A stretch of 10,823 bases of DNA from JAKFEW01 sp036675505 (GTDB taxonomy: Bacteria; Cyanobacteriota; Sericytochromatia; S15B-MN24; JAQBPE01): positions 1 to 10,823 of the forward strand of contig JAKFEW010000149.1 in NCBI GenBank assembly GCA_036675505.1, read 5' to 3'. Shown here piece after piece: positions 1 through 7,290 of this stretch. Numbering within the stretch: the stretch's first letter is position 1; the number at the start of each line of letters is the position of its first letter. Position numbers and translations under genes: made by a program. The notes beneath the pieces were generated by a model. It had not been told where the DNA came from. It made no database searches and was given only the letters and a program-made list of their open reading frames with translations.

Positions 1-1
1 G

Positions 2-2746
2 CTGCTCTGGCTCGCCGGCCCGTCGGGCGTGGGCAAGAGCCGCCTGATCGACGCCTTCGCGCGCGACGTCGCGACGGCCCGCCTCGCGTTCGGCCGCGGC
101 GCCGTCGAGCCCGGCGCCGCCCGCGGGCCGGACGCACCCTACGGCCCCCTCGTGCGGGCGCTGCGCGGCCTGCTGCCGGCGCTGCGCCGGCACGTCCCCG
201 AAACGCTGGCGCGCCACGCGGCCGTGCTAGGGCGCCTGTTGCCGGAGCTCGCGCCCGCCGGCCCGGCGCCGGCGATCGATCCGCCGTCGGCCCGCCTCAG
301 GTTGCAGGGCGCCGTCGCCGAGACGCTGGCCGAGCTCGCGCGCCAGCGCGGCCTCGTGCTGGTGATCGAGGATTGGGCGCGCATCGACCCGCTCACCGCC
401 GAGGCGATCGCGCGCATTCGGCGTGCCGCGCGCGATGTGGCTTTCCTGCTCGTGATCGCCGCGGACTCGGCCGAGCCACGGCCGGAGTGGGCGGCCGACG
501 CCGAAGTCCTGCCGATCGACGCGCTTCCGGCGGCCGCCCTCGGCGCATTGGCCGCCGCCTTGCTCGGCGTGCCCGAGGCTCCGGCCGGGCTGGTGGAGCG
601 CCTCGCGCGCGCCAGCGGCGGCCTGCCGGTGCGCGCAGAAGCGGCCCTGCGCGGCCTCGTCGCGACCGGCGCGCTGCGACGCGTGGGCGGCCCGGACGCG
701 GTGACGTGGGAGCTCGCGCCTGGCGAGGCGGGCGTCGCGCCCACCGATCCGCTGGCTGGCCTGAACCGGGATGCGGTCGCCACGGCGCGCGCCGCCGCCG
801 TGTTGGGCAGCGCGGCGGACCTCGACGTGCTGCACGCGGTCTGCGAACTCGCCGAGCCGACCTTCTTCGCCGCGCTCGACGTCCTGCGCCGGGCGGCTCT
901 CCTCGCCCCGGCCGTCGACGGCTCGCTCGGCTTCGCGACGCCAGCGCTCGTCGAGAGCGTGCTCGGCGGCATCCCGGCCGACGTCCGCAGGCAGCTGCAT
1001 GCGTCCGCCGCGCGCGCCTACCATGCCCGTCCGCCCGGCGACCGGCCCGCCGACGCGTCGCTCGACACGGCCGCCGCGATCGCCCGCCATGCGCTGCTCG
1101 CCGACGCGGCCGATCTGGCCGCGGTCTACTCGCTCGAGGCCGGCCGTAGGCTCGCGGCCCTGCACGCGCTCGAAGAGGCCGAGGTGCTGCTCGAGGACGG
1201 CCTCGCCTGCGTGCGGGGCGAGGGCCGCGCGGCCTGGCTCGGCCTGCGCCTCGAGTTCCTGGAGGCGCTCGCCGACGTGCGCCGCGTGGCCGGCAAGGCC
1301 GTAGGCGCCCTCGCGCTCTACCTCGAAGCCGTGCGTCTGTCCGAGGCCCTCGGCGACCAGCTGCGGCTGGGCCGCGTGACCGGCTCGCTCGCGAAGATCC
1401 ACCAGGTGCTCGACGACCTGCCCGCGGCAGCCGCGGCCGGCGAACGCGCCCTGCGGGTCGCCGAGGACATCGGCGACGTCGCCGGCCAGGCCCGCACGCT
1501 GCTCACCGCCGCGCGCCTCGCGATTTACGGCCGCCGCGCAGACGAGGCGCGTGGATATGCGACCGACGCGCTCGCACGGGCCCGCGAAATCGGCGATACC
1601 GAGCGGATCGCCGAGGCGCTGTCGCTCGTCGGCTACCTCCTCGCGCAGGCCCCGCAGTCCCGCGCCGAAGGCGTCGAGTGCCTGCAGGAGGCGATCGCCC
1701 TCCTGACCGGCCTCGGCGACCCGATCGGCTTGAACATGGCCGCCCTGCTCTTGGGCGACGCCCAGGCGGCGGCCGGCGAGCTCGAGGCCGCCCGCAAGTC
1801 CTACAAGCTCGCGCGCTGGATCCTGCTGGAAGTGGGCGCGCGCACCGAGGCGGGCATCACGGCGATCAACCTCGGGCTCACGGCGCTCGAGCTCGGCGAA
1901 CCGGCCGAGGCCGCCGCACGGGCCGCCGAGGCGCGGGCGATCGCCACCGAAATCGGCCACCGCTTCCAGCTGGCGCTCGCCGACGCGCTCGCCGCAGCCA
2001 GCGCGGCCGCGCGCGGCGAGTTCGCCGAGGCGCTCGCGCACGCCGATGCGGCGCTCGCGGGCGCCAGCGCCGTCGAAACGCCTTACCTCGATGCGCTCGT
2101 CCAGCCGCTCGTCCTGGAGGCGCGGCTGCGGGCCGGCGACCTCGAAGGCGCCGACGCCGTGGGCCACCCGCTGGTCGGAGAGGAAGCCCCCGCCGCGGCG
2201 GCGCGCCGCCTGTCGCTGATGGCCGAGGTCTGGGGCCGCCGCGGCGACCTCTCGCGCGCCGGGATGTGTGCCGCCGCCGCGCGCGAAGCCGCCGTGTCGG
2301 CCGACGCCCCGCTCGAGCTCGCGCGCGCCCACCGGGCCGCCGCCTGGGTCGCGTTGACGCTGGGCGACGTGGTCACCGCGCGCCGCGAGGCGGTAGAGGC
2401 GCGCGGCCTCGCCGAGCGGCTCGGGCTGCGGCTCCAGCTCGCCACGGCGGAGGGCTTGCTGGGCGAGGCCGCGCGCCGCGCGGGCGACACCGACCCACGG
2501 CCGCACTTCGAGACGATGGCACGCGTGGCCGCCGAGGCCGGGGCGCGCTGGCTGGAGGCCGAGGCGCTCGAGGCGATCGGGATGCTCGAGCCGGGCGGTC
2601 CCGCCGCCGCCGAAGCGGTGCGGCGGGTCGCGGCGGTGGTCGCCGGCCTCGACGACGCGGGTCGGGCGCGCATCGACCACGCCTGGACCGTGCGCTGTGT
2701 GGAGTGGAATGCGCGCGCGGGTTCCGGTAACAATGCCGCAACATAA
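2..2746 (+). CDS. AAA/STAND-type ATPase with TPR-like helical repeats (5' partial)
   Basis: The frame is open from base 2, and Walker A (GPSGVGKS, about residues 6-13 of the visible 914) begins almost at the edge, so the true start lies upstream. Walker B is LVLVIED near 118-124, followed by DPLT. From about residue 340 to the end the protein is Ala/Leu/Glu-rich with repeated helical pairs (for example ALGDQLRLGRV, then EIGDTERIAEAL), as in TPR arrays. This architecture is known from bacterial Ser/Thr kinases, nucleotide cyclases and LuxR-like regulators, where the ATPase/TPR part acts as a cytoplasmic sensor and scaffold. No C-terminal LuxR-type helix-turn-helix is visible, so any effector (kinase, cyclase or DNA-binding domain) must lie upstream of the window. 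The Arg usual in the strand after Walker B is missing (LLVIAADSAEP). The stop is TAA at 2744-2746. ATPase/TPR class is fairly sure; specific function is unknown. Confidence 0.85.
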   Translation: MLWLAGPSGVGKSRLIDAFARDVATARLAFGRGAVEPGAARGPDAPYGPLVRALRGLLPALRRHVPETLARHAAVLGRLLPELAPAGPAPAIDPPSARLRLQGAVAETLAELARQRGLVLVIEDWARIDPLTAEAIARIRRAARDVAFLLVIAADSAEPRPEWAADAEVLPIDALPAAALGALAAALLGVPEAPAGLVERLARASGGLPVRAEAALRGLVATGALRRVGGPDAVTWELAPGEAGVAPTDPLAGLNRDAVATARAAAVLGSAADLDVLHAVCELAEPTFFAALDVLRRAALLAPAVDGSLGFATPALVESVLGGIPADVRRQLHASAARAYHARPPGDRPADASLDTAAAIARHALLADAADLAAVYSLEAGRRLAALHALEEAEVLLEDGLACVRGEGRAAWLGLRLEFLEALADVRRVAGKAVGALALYLEAVRLSEALGDQLRLGRVTGSLAKIHQVLDDLPAAAAAGERALRVAEDIGDVAGQARTLLTAARLAIYGRRADEARGYATDALARAREIGDTERIAEALSLVGYLLAQAPQSRAEGVECLQEAIALLTGLGDPIGLNMAALLLGDAQAAAGELEAARKSYKLARWILLEVGARTEAGITAINLGLTALELGEPAEAAARAAEARAIATEIGHRFQLALADALAAASAAARGEFAEALAHADAALAGASAVETPYLDALVQPLVLEARLRAGDLEGADAVGHPLVGEEAPAAAARRLSLMAEVWGRRGDLSRAGMCAAAAREAAVSADAPLELARAHRAAAWVALTLGDVVTARREAVEARGLAERLGLRLQLATAEGLLGEAARRAGDTDPRPHFETMARVAAEAGARWLEAEALEAIGMLEPGGPAAAEAVRRVAAVVAGLDDAGRARIDHAWTVRCVEWNARAGSGNNAAT

Positions 2747-2773
2747 GGAAACGTTCAGGTAATACTCGGTGGT

Positions 2774-2779
2774 TAGAAT
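2774..2779 (+). promoter_or_regulatory. Possible -10 box of the 2808 lipoprotein gene
   Basis: TAGAAT matches the TATAAT consensus at five of six positions and lies 28 bases before the ATG at 2808. No good -35 hexamer is visible at 16-18 bp. An upstream GTG at 2769 would place the start codon across this box, which supports the ATG as the real start. The 60-bp gap after the ATPase gene also leaves read-through possible. Confidence 0.3.
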
Positions 2780-2807
2780 CGCCTGGTCGCTCCCCCAGGA
2801 CTGCTGC

Positions 2808-3950
2808 ATGCTTTCGAACTCTCTTCGACTCAGGGCTCTGGCGGCCGCCGCGGCGATCGCCATGGTGGCCGGCTGCCCGGCGCCCGGCGTCCCCGCGCGG
2901 GTCGGCGCCGCGGCCCAGGCGCCAGCGGCCTTCGCCACGCTGGTGGGCGAGGTCGCCCTGGCGGTCGCCGTGGTCGGGGCGGACGCGGTGGTCTCGACAG
3001 GCGGCGCGCGCGTGATCCCCACGGGCGTCGCGAAGGTCGTGCCCACAGGCGTCGGCAAGTACCACCTGCTCGCCGCGGGCGCCGACGAGGAGTTGCCCGT
3101 CGTCGGCGCGGCGGTCGTGCTGCGCGACCCCGTGACGCGTCTGCCGCTCGCAGGCGTTGCCACGGCGGTCACCGACGGGCAAGGCCGCTACCGCATCGAC
3201 GGCCTGGTCGAAGGGGCGCTCACGCTCGTCGACGTCTCGTTCACCGCGGGCCCGCAGGCGAAGGCCTTCCGCTTGCTCACGCTCGTGCGGCCTGTGCGCG
3301 GCGGCAGCGACGGGGTCGGGCGCGTGGATTGGGCGACCACGGCCGCTACAGGCGCCTTGCTTCGCGCCGCGGGCGCGGATCCGACGGCGATCGCCAACCT
3401 CGACCCGGCGGCCGTGGCCCTCGAGGCCGCGTCGATCCGCGCGCGCGTGGCCGCCTTGCCGGAGGCCGAGCGCCTGGCCTGGCTGCAGCGCGCGGTTTCG
3501 GCCCCGGCGGCGATCGCCTCGGCGCTGCCGGGCGACCTGGCCTCGAGCGTTCCCGGGGTCCTCGCTTCGACGTTGCCCGGTGTCGTCGGTACGGCGTTGC
3601 CCGATCCACTGGCGTCGTTCGCCACCGGCACGCTCACCTCGCCCCTGCCGGACGCGCTGCCGTCCGACCCCGTCGGCACGGTGTCTTCCGCGCTGCCGAC
3701 GGCGGTGGCGTCGGTGCTCGCAGCGCCGGCCACGCTGTCGGAGGTGGTGACCGATGCGGGCACGACCCTGCTCGCGAGCCCGGCCCCGTCGATCGCCCCG
3801 ACGGTCCTGCCGAGCCTATCACCGTCGATCGCGCCGTCGCTGTCGCCGTCGATCGCGCCGACCGCCGCACCCTCGCTCGCCCCCACGCCGACGCCGCTCA
3901 CCTCGGCGATCCCGTCCGCGCTCGGCAGCATCGTCGGCGGCCTGCCCTGA
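2808..3950 (+). CDS. Lipoprotein with carboxypeptidase-regulatory-like domain and Pro/Ser/Ala repeat tail
   Basis: 380 aa. The ATG at 2808 was chosen because AGGA lies 7 nt upstream and it gives a compact signal peptide with lipobox VAGC (Cys23). An in-frame GTG at 2769 only adds 13 residues of poor signal character. Residues 64-86 hold two short similar segments (IPTGVAK, VPTGVGK). Residues 96-150 resemble the carboxypeptidase regulatory-like/Cna-B beta sandwich (VVGAAVVLRDPVTRLPLAGV, TDGQGRYRIDGL), a non-enzymatic adhesion or scaffold fold. Residues 200-230 are helical. From about 237 the chain becomes degenerate LPG-x-LAS units (LPGDLASS, VPGVLAST, LPGVVGTA), then SPSIAPS repeats and a Pro/Thr tail, likely an extended surface stalk. 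The protein is presumably anchored in the outer or inner membrane. No catalytic motif is visible and the role is unknown. It converges on the minus-strand cluster downstream. Confidence 0.8.
   Translation: MLSNSLRLRALAAAAAIAMVAGCPAPGVPARVGAAAQAPAAFATLVGEVALAVAVVGADAVVSTGGARVIPTGVAKVVPTGVGKYHLLAAGADEELPVVGAAVVLRDPVTRLPLAGVATAVTDGQGRYRIDGLVEGALTLVDVSFTAGPQAKAFRLLTLVRPVRGGSDGVGRVDWATTAATGALLRAAGADPTAIANLDPAAVALEAASIRARVAALPEAERLAWLQRAVSAPAAIASALPGDLASSVPGVLASTLPGVVGTALPDPLASFATGTLTSPLPDALPSDPVGTVSSALPTAVASVLAAPATLSEVVTDAGTTLLASPAPSIAPTVLPSLSPSIAPSLSPSIAPTAAPSLAPTPTPLTSAIPSALGSIVGGLP
3786..3860 (+). repeat. Short coding repeats encoding PSIAPS-type units
   Basis: A 15-base unit CCGTCGATCGCSCCG occurs at 3786-3800, 3822-3836 and 3846-3860, inside the C-terminal tail of the lipoprotein gene. 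It encodes the P-S-I-A-P steps. The near-identical DNA suggests that the tail grows and shrinks by slippage or unequal recombination. Confidence 0.6.
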
Positions 3951-4000
3951 ATGGTCGGGTGAGGAGCTTCCGTGCCGTCCTCCCCCAACAGTGAGAGGGT

Positions 4001-4029
4001 AAAGGTGCTCTGGCCGCCGATGAGCAGCC
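4001..4029 (-). terminator. Possible terminator after the caspase/lipoprotein operon
   Basis: On the minus strand, 23 bases after the stop at 4052, a GGCTGCTC arm (4029-4022) can pair with GAGCACC (4010-4004) with one bulged base and an 11-nt loop. TTT follows directly (4003-4001), then ACC. The stem is short and the T-run is only three bases, so this is a weak intrinsic terminator at best. The rest of the 101-bp convergent gap 3951-4051 shows nothing else clear. Confidence 0.3.
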
Positions 4030-4051
4030 ACTTCTGATTGTGCTGAGCTGT

Positions 4052-4858
4052 CTATTCGGGGTACCCAGAGGTCCCTTTCAGGTGGAAAGAGTCCCGCGTC
4101 GAGCCAATGTAGTACTCGGCGAAAGAATAAGACTCGAAGCGAGCGTCGGGGGCCGACATGAAGAAGACGTAGTACCGATCCTGGTAAACCACGCCCGTAG
4201 CGTCGAGATAGATCCGCTTTCCTTCCCCATCCTGGTGTCGTACGACCAACCGACGGCCGAAGATGTTGCTCAAGGCGGCGCGAGTGTTCAGCTCCCTTGT
4301 GACGTCCTGACCCATCGTCGGGCCGAAAATGGCCAAGAGGGCCTCCTCGCCGTTCACCACCATTGTCGGCTCCGTCTGGGTGACGACGCCCTCGTGGAAA
4401 CGTTTCGGCTCGTTCACGATGACGACCCCCAGGTAGGTCGGTCCCGTTTCATGGCTGAGATTTTCGTAGAGCACGTCGACGGTAGCTAGCTTATGAAGCG
4501 TGAAAGCCTTGGTGGACGGCGCATACCCAAAAGGCACGTTGAACACGTATTTCGGCACAGGCGTCGCCACAGGAGACGGAGGCGCGGTCGAAGGTGAGGG
4601 CGACGCTGCCGCTGATGGCGACGCGGTGGGAGCGGACGGCGGGGGCGTTGGCGTTGGCTGGGCGCTCGGTGCGGGCGACGGCGCCACTGACGCTTCCGGC
4701 ACGGGCGACGGCGTGGACGCGCCGAACTGGGGCGCGGGCGAGGGAGATGGGCGTTCGCCCAGCAGCCGCACGCCCGTCGCCAGGTCGACCCTGGCCGGCA
4801 CGCAGCCCACCACCACGCAGGCCGCGACCAGCGCGCAGCCGACCCTTCGAGACCTCAC
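4052..4858 (-). CDS. Pro-rich lipoprotein with possible Mog1/PsbP-like C-terminal domain, copy 1
   Basis: 268 aa, start GTG at 4858. This start overlaps the caspase stop as GTGA, has GGTGGAG just upstream, and gives the peptide MRSRRVGCALVAACVVVGC with lipobox VVGC (Cys19). Longer in-frame starts lie inside the caspase gene and are poor. After a short region VDLATGVRLLGERP (24-37), residues 38-102 are a Pro/Ser/Thr/Ala linker, then a compact domain (103-268) begins KYVFNVPFGY and ends FAEYYIGSTRDSFHLKG. The opening F-x-VP-x-GY, the alternating strands (TYLGVVIVN; RYYVFFMSAP) and the closing I-x-S-x-x-SF recall Mog1/PsbP/DcrB-type domains. This is a pattern judgement, not a proven match. It is translationally coupled to the caspase-like gene, so it is probably made with it and located in the same compartment. 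Alternatives are an unrelated beta-rich lipoprotein, or a protease adaptor or inhibitor. The full-length paralogue is at 6318-7133. Confidence 0.8.
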   Translation of the reverse strand: MRSRRVGCALVAACVVVGCVPARVDLATGVRLLGERPSPSPAPQFGASTPSPVPEASVAPSPAPSAQPTPTPPPSAPTASPSAAASPSPSTAPPSPVATPVPKYVFNVPFGYAPSTKAFTLHKLATVDVLYENLSHETGPTYLGVVIVNEPKRFHEGVVTQTEPTMVVNGEEALLAIFGPTMGQDVTRELNTRAALSNIFGRRLVVRHQDGEGKRIYLDATGVVYQDRYYVFFMSAPDARFESYSFAEYYIGSTRDSFHLKGTSGYPE

Positions 4859-6228
4859 CGCTCCACCTTCCAGCGATCCACCTCGTTGCCCATGTAGACC
4901 GGCGTCTGCTCGCGATCCTGGCGGCGCGCGTCCTTCGCCACATTGTCGCGCACGAACCCGAACACGTCGCGCCACGTCCGCTCGGCCGGGACGCCGCTAC
5001 CGCCGCGCAACGCCCGCAGCAGCCAGTAGGTGAAGAGGCCATGGCGCCGATCGGTGGCGGCACCGCTCATCTCGTCGGGCCCCGCGGCGGCCAGCACGGC
5101 GACACCGTCCGGCACCGACGGCAGGATCGGGGTGACCATCAGCGGTCGCATCGCCGGGAAGAGCGATGTCTTGCCGTCGCGGCCGGAGAGCCCGGTGAAG
5201 CAGGCGTCGAGCATCACCACCACGCGCTTCGCTTTCAGGCGCCCGAGTGCCTGGTACAGCGACACCGTGGAGTAACAGGTGTCCTGCGGGTAGGCGGGAT
5301 CACCGTCGAAGGGAACGAGATAAGGCACCCGGTCTTTCGCGTTCGAAACGCCATGCCCGGCGAAGTAGAAGTAAACGACCGACCGGCCCGGCGTGACGCG
5401 GTTCGCCAACTTTCGCTCGATGGTCACGCGCATGTTGGTCATGGTCGCCTGCGTGTTCGTCAGCCGGAGGACGTTGCCGTCCTCCACGCCCAACGCCTCG
5501 CGCAGGTACCGGCTGACGGCGTCGACGTCGCGGCCGGCGAACGCCACGGGGGGCACGCTGCCGGAATGCTCCTCGACGCCGATCACGACGCCGACCGCGT
5601 CCGGATCGGGCGGGGCCACCTTGGGCAGGGGCTGATCGACGTCGCTCGGGCCACTTTCCGTCGCCGCGCCCTCGGTCGCTGCAATCGCTTGCGCCTCGGG
5701 CTCGCGCGACGGCCGGAGCGCATACGTCGCGAGCACCACGCCGCCTTCGCTCGCGAGGCTGGCGCGCGTCGAAACACCGGGCGGCAGCGCGGAACGGGGG
5801 ATCAGGGCTTCGAGCCGATCGCCGCGCGGCGTCAGCGGCACACGGACCTCGCTGCCATTCGCTCCCTTGATCAGCACGAGGGTCGGCCGCGGCACCGCCG
5901 CACGGATCCAGGCGACGCCCGCCGCATCCAACAGCACGCCCGCCGCGCCGCCGAGCGCCGTCCCGAGGAGCACGTCGTCGTCGGTCGCGAAGGTCACGGC
6001 CAGGCGGACGAGGTTGCCCGTGACGGCCGCATCGACCAGCGCACCGGCCCAGAAGGGGTCGGCCGGCCGCACAGGCGCGACCACGATCCGCCGGCCCTCG
6101 GCGACGTCCTCTTCTCGCTCTACCACAGGCGCCGCGTCGCGCAAGCCCCAGAGCTGGATCGCCGACGCGCAGCCGCACATCGTCCCCGCGGTCAGGAGGG
6201 CCAGCCCGCCCCGCACAGCAATCCGCAC
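4855..6228 (-). CDS. Caspase-like cysteine protease (peptidase C14), putative lipoprotein
   Basis: 457 aa from GTG at 6228, chosen because GGGAGGA (6242-6236) lies 7 nt upstream and the product then opens with a signal peptide MRIAVRGGLALLTAGTMCGC, possible lipobox MCGC (Cys20). A GTG at 6252 adds eight residues. Residues 40-170 form an N-terminal region of unknown fold with a Gly/Ala-rich stretch (LLGTALGGAAGVLLDAAGVA). A spacer follows, then the caspase domain from about 211 (AVGVVIGVEEH) to the end. The catalytic dyad is visible: His292 in YFYFAGHGVS and Cys343 in VVVMLDACFTG. Asp342 before the Cys is typical. Known bacterial orthocaspases cleave mainly after Arg or Lys, often Ca2+-dependent; that specificity is not shown here. 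It should act in the periplasm or at a membrane. The stop overlaps the GTG of the downstream lipoprotein, so the two form one operon. Confidence 0.87.
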   Translation of the reverse strand: MRIAVRGGLALLTAGTMCGCASAIQLWGLRDAAPVVEREEDVAEGRRIVVAPVRPADPFWAGALVDAAVTGNLVRLAVTFATDDDVLLGTALGGAAGVLLDAAGVAWIRAAVPRPTLVLIKGANGSEVRVPLTPRGDRLEALIPRSALPPGVSTRASLASEGGVVLATYALRPSREPEAQAIAATEGAATESGPSDVDQPLPKVAPPDPDAVGVVIGVEEHSGSVPPVAFAGRDVDAVSRYLREALGVEDGNVLRLTNTQATMTNMRVTIERKLANRVTPGRSVVYFYFAGHGVSNAKDRVPYLVPFDGDPAYPQDTCYSTVSLYQALGRLKAKRVVVMLDACFTGLSGRDGKTSLFPAMRPLMVTPILPSVPDGVAVLAAAGPDEMSGAATDRRHGLFTYWLLRALRGGSGVPAERTWRDVFGFVRDNVAKDARRQDREQTPVYMGNEVDRWKVER

Positions 6229-6309
6229 CACGCATTCCTCCCGTAAGGCCACCAGACGTTCCTGCCCGATTCACGAACAGACAATCATAACATGGCGCGG
6301 CGTTCGGGC
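6226..6309 (-). promoter_or_regulatory. Duplicated 84-bp promoter/leader, copy before the caspase gene
   Basis: This block matches 7131-7214 at 79 of 84 bases (offset 905). It holds a putative minus-strand -10 box TATGAT (6289-6284), identical in both copies, and the ribosome-binding site GGGAGGA (6242-6236), 7 nt from the GTG at 6228. No convincing -35 is seen. An AGGAA further up could serve a GTG at 6252. The likely transcript leader is about 50 nt. Confidence 0.6.
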
Positions 6310-6317
6310 CGACCTGG

Positions 6318-7133
6318 CTATTCGGGGTACGTGGAGGTCCCTTTTAGTTGGAAGGAATCCCGTGTCGAACCAATGTAGTACTCCGCGAACCCTGGGGACT
6401 CGAAGCGGGCGTCGGGGGCCAACATGAAGAAGGCGTAGAACTTCTTCTCGTACAACACGCCCGCGATGTCGAGGAGCATCAGTTTGCCATCCCCGTCCCG
6501 GTATCGCATGGTCAACTTATTGCCGATGATGTTGCTCATGGCGACGCGGCGGCTGTCTACCTCCACCGCGTCCTTGCCCATCGTCGGGCCGAAAATGGCC
6601 AGGAGAGCCGCCTCGCCGTTCACCTCCATCGTAGGCTCCGTCTGAGTGACGACACCGTCGGCGAGAAATCTCGGATCGTTCACGGTGACGATCCCCACGT
6701 AGACCGGTCCCGTGGCATGGCTGAGGTCCTCGTAGAGCACGTCGACCTCGGCCTGCCTTTGGAGCTCGAACGTCTTGGTAGACGGCCGATAACCGAACGG
6801 CACGTTGAAACTGTAATTTGGCACGGGCGTCGCCACGGGGGACGGCGGCGCGGTAGAAGGTGAGGGCGACGCCGCCACCGGCGGCGACGCGGTGGGAGCG
6901 GACGGCGCGGGCGTTGGCGTTGGCTGGGTGCTCGGGGCGGGCGTAGGTGTGGAAGAGGCCTCCGGCGCTGGCGACGGCGTGGACGCCCCGAGCAGGGGCG
7001 CAGGCAAGGGGCGTTCGCCCAGCAACCGCAGGCCCGTCGCCAGGTCGACCTTGGCCGGCACGCAGCCCGCCACAACCCACGCGGCGACCAGCGCGCAGCC
7101 GACTCTCCGAGCCCCCATCGCTCCAGCCAGCAC
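6318..7133 (-). CDS. Pro-rich lipoprotein with possible Mog1/PsbP-like C-terminal domain, copy 2 (no caspase partner)
   Basis: 271 aa from GTG at 7133, chosen because the same GGGAGGA (7147-7141) lies 7 nt upstream as in the caspase gene. Other in-frame starts are GTG 7157 and ATG 7118; the latter aligns with the copy-1 start but has only GGAG at 2-nt spacing. The lipobox is VAGC (Cys24). Residues 40-105 are a Pro/Thr/Ser/Ala linker and 106-271 the same domain as copy 1 (NYSFNVPFGY to FAEYYIGSTRDSFQLKG). Signal peptide and linker are nearly identical to copy 1, while the domain is only about two-thirds identical by eye. Conserved blocks include GVVTQTEPTM-VNGE-ALLAIFGPTMG and APDARFES. The 5' end is a hybrid: the leader and first codon match the caspase gene, then about 12 bases match the caspase 3' end, then lipoprotein sequence. 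It has its own promoter copy. Function is unknown. Confidence 0.8.
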   Translation of the reverse strand: MLAGAMGARRVGCALVAAWVVAGCVPAKVDLATGLRLLGERPLPAPLLGASTPSPAPEASSTPTPAPSTQPTPTPAPSAPTASPPVAASPSPSTAPPSPVATPVPNYSFNVPFGYRPSTKTFELQRQAEVDVLYEDLSHATGPVYVGIVTVNDPRFLADGVVTQTEPTMEVNGEAALLAIFGPTMGKDAVEVDSRRVAMSNIIGNKLTMRYRDGDGKLMLLDIAGVLYEKKFYAFFMLAPDARFESPGFAEYYIGSTRDSFQLKGTSTYPE

Positions 7134-7214
7134 CACGCACTCCTCCCGTAAGGCCACCAGGCGTTCCTGCCCGGTTCACGAACAGACAATCATATCATGG
7201 CGCGGCATTCGGGC
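7131..7214 (-). promoter_or_regulatory. Duplicated 84-bp promoter/leader, copy before the stand-alone lipoprotein
   Basis: This is the second copy of the block at 6226-6309, with five mismatches. Putative -10 TATGAT is at 7194-7189 and the ribosome-binding site GGGAGGA at 7147-7141. The two lipoprotein units should therefore respond to the same signals. Similarity to the other copy fades just past 7214. Confidence 0.6.
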
Positions 7215-7243
7215 AGACTGGGATTCGAACGGAGAACGGCGGA

Positions 7244-7272
7244 CGGCGGACGGCAGGTTGTGCCGCCCGCCG
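7244..7272 (-). terminator. GC-rich stem-loop after the transglutaminase-like gene
   Basis: GGCGGACGGCA (7245-7255) and TGCCGCCCGCC (7261-7271) form an 11-bp stem with one mismatch and a 5-nt loop; the pair 7244/7272 extends it. On the minus strand it starts 18 bases after the stop at 7291. There is no T-run, so it may be a 3' stabilising hairpin or pausing site rather than a full intrinsic terminator. A 7-base tandem repeat (CGGCGGA) lies in the left arm. Confidence 0.4.
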
Positions 7273-7290
7273 CATCCCGGAACGCAGGAG

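Noticed and set aside
2769..2807. Upstream GTG start for the 2808 lipoprotein
   Set aside because: It would put polar residues and two Cys before the signal peptide and overlaps the likely -10 box; the ATG at 2808 has a proper AGGA spacing.
227..3172. Very long minus-strand open frame (about 980 codons) across the ATPase gene
   Set aside because: It is a product of high GC at third positions. The plus-strand frame has Walker A/B and helical repeats, while this frame has Arg/Gly-rich, domain-free sequence and runs into the next gene.
4040..4489. Plus-strand open frame antisense to lipoprotein copy 1, with a similar frame at 6348-6863 antisense to copy 2
   Set aside because: The two antisense peptides resemble each other only because the sense proteins are paralogous. 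They have no good ribosome-binding site and no recognisable domain.
4594..6246. Long plus-strand frame antisense to the caspase gene
   Set aside because: The opposite strand encodes a clear caspase domain with its catalytic dyad; this frame is Arg/His-rich without domain features.
7220..7230. GGGATTCGAAC, which reads as a tRNA T-loop on the minus strand
   Set aside because: The expected T-stem partner does not pair, and no anticodon or D arm or matching acceptor stem is present. Probably chance; a tRNA fragment from past integration cannot be excluded.
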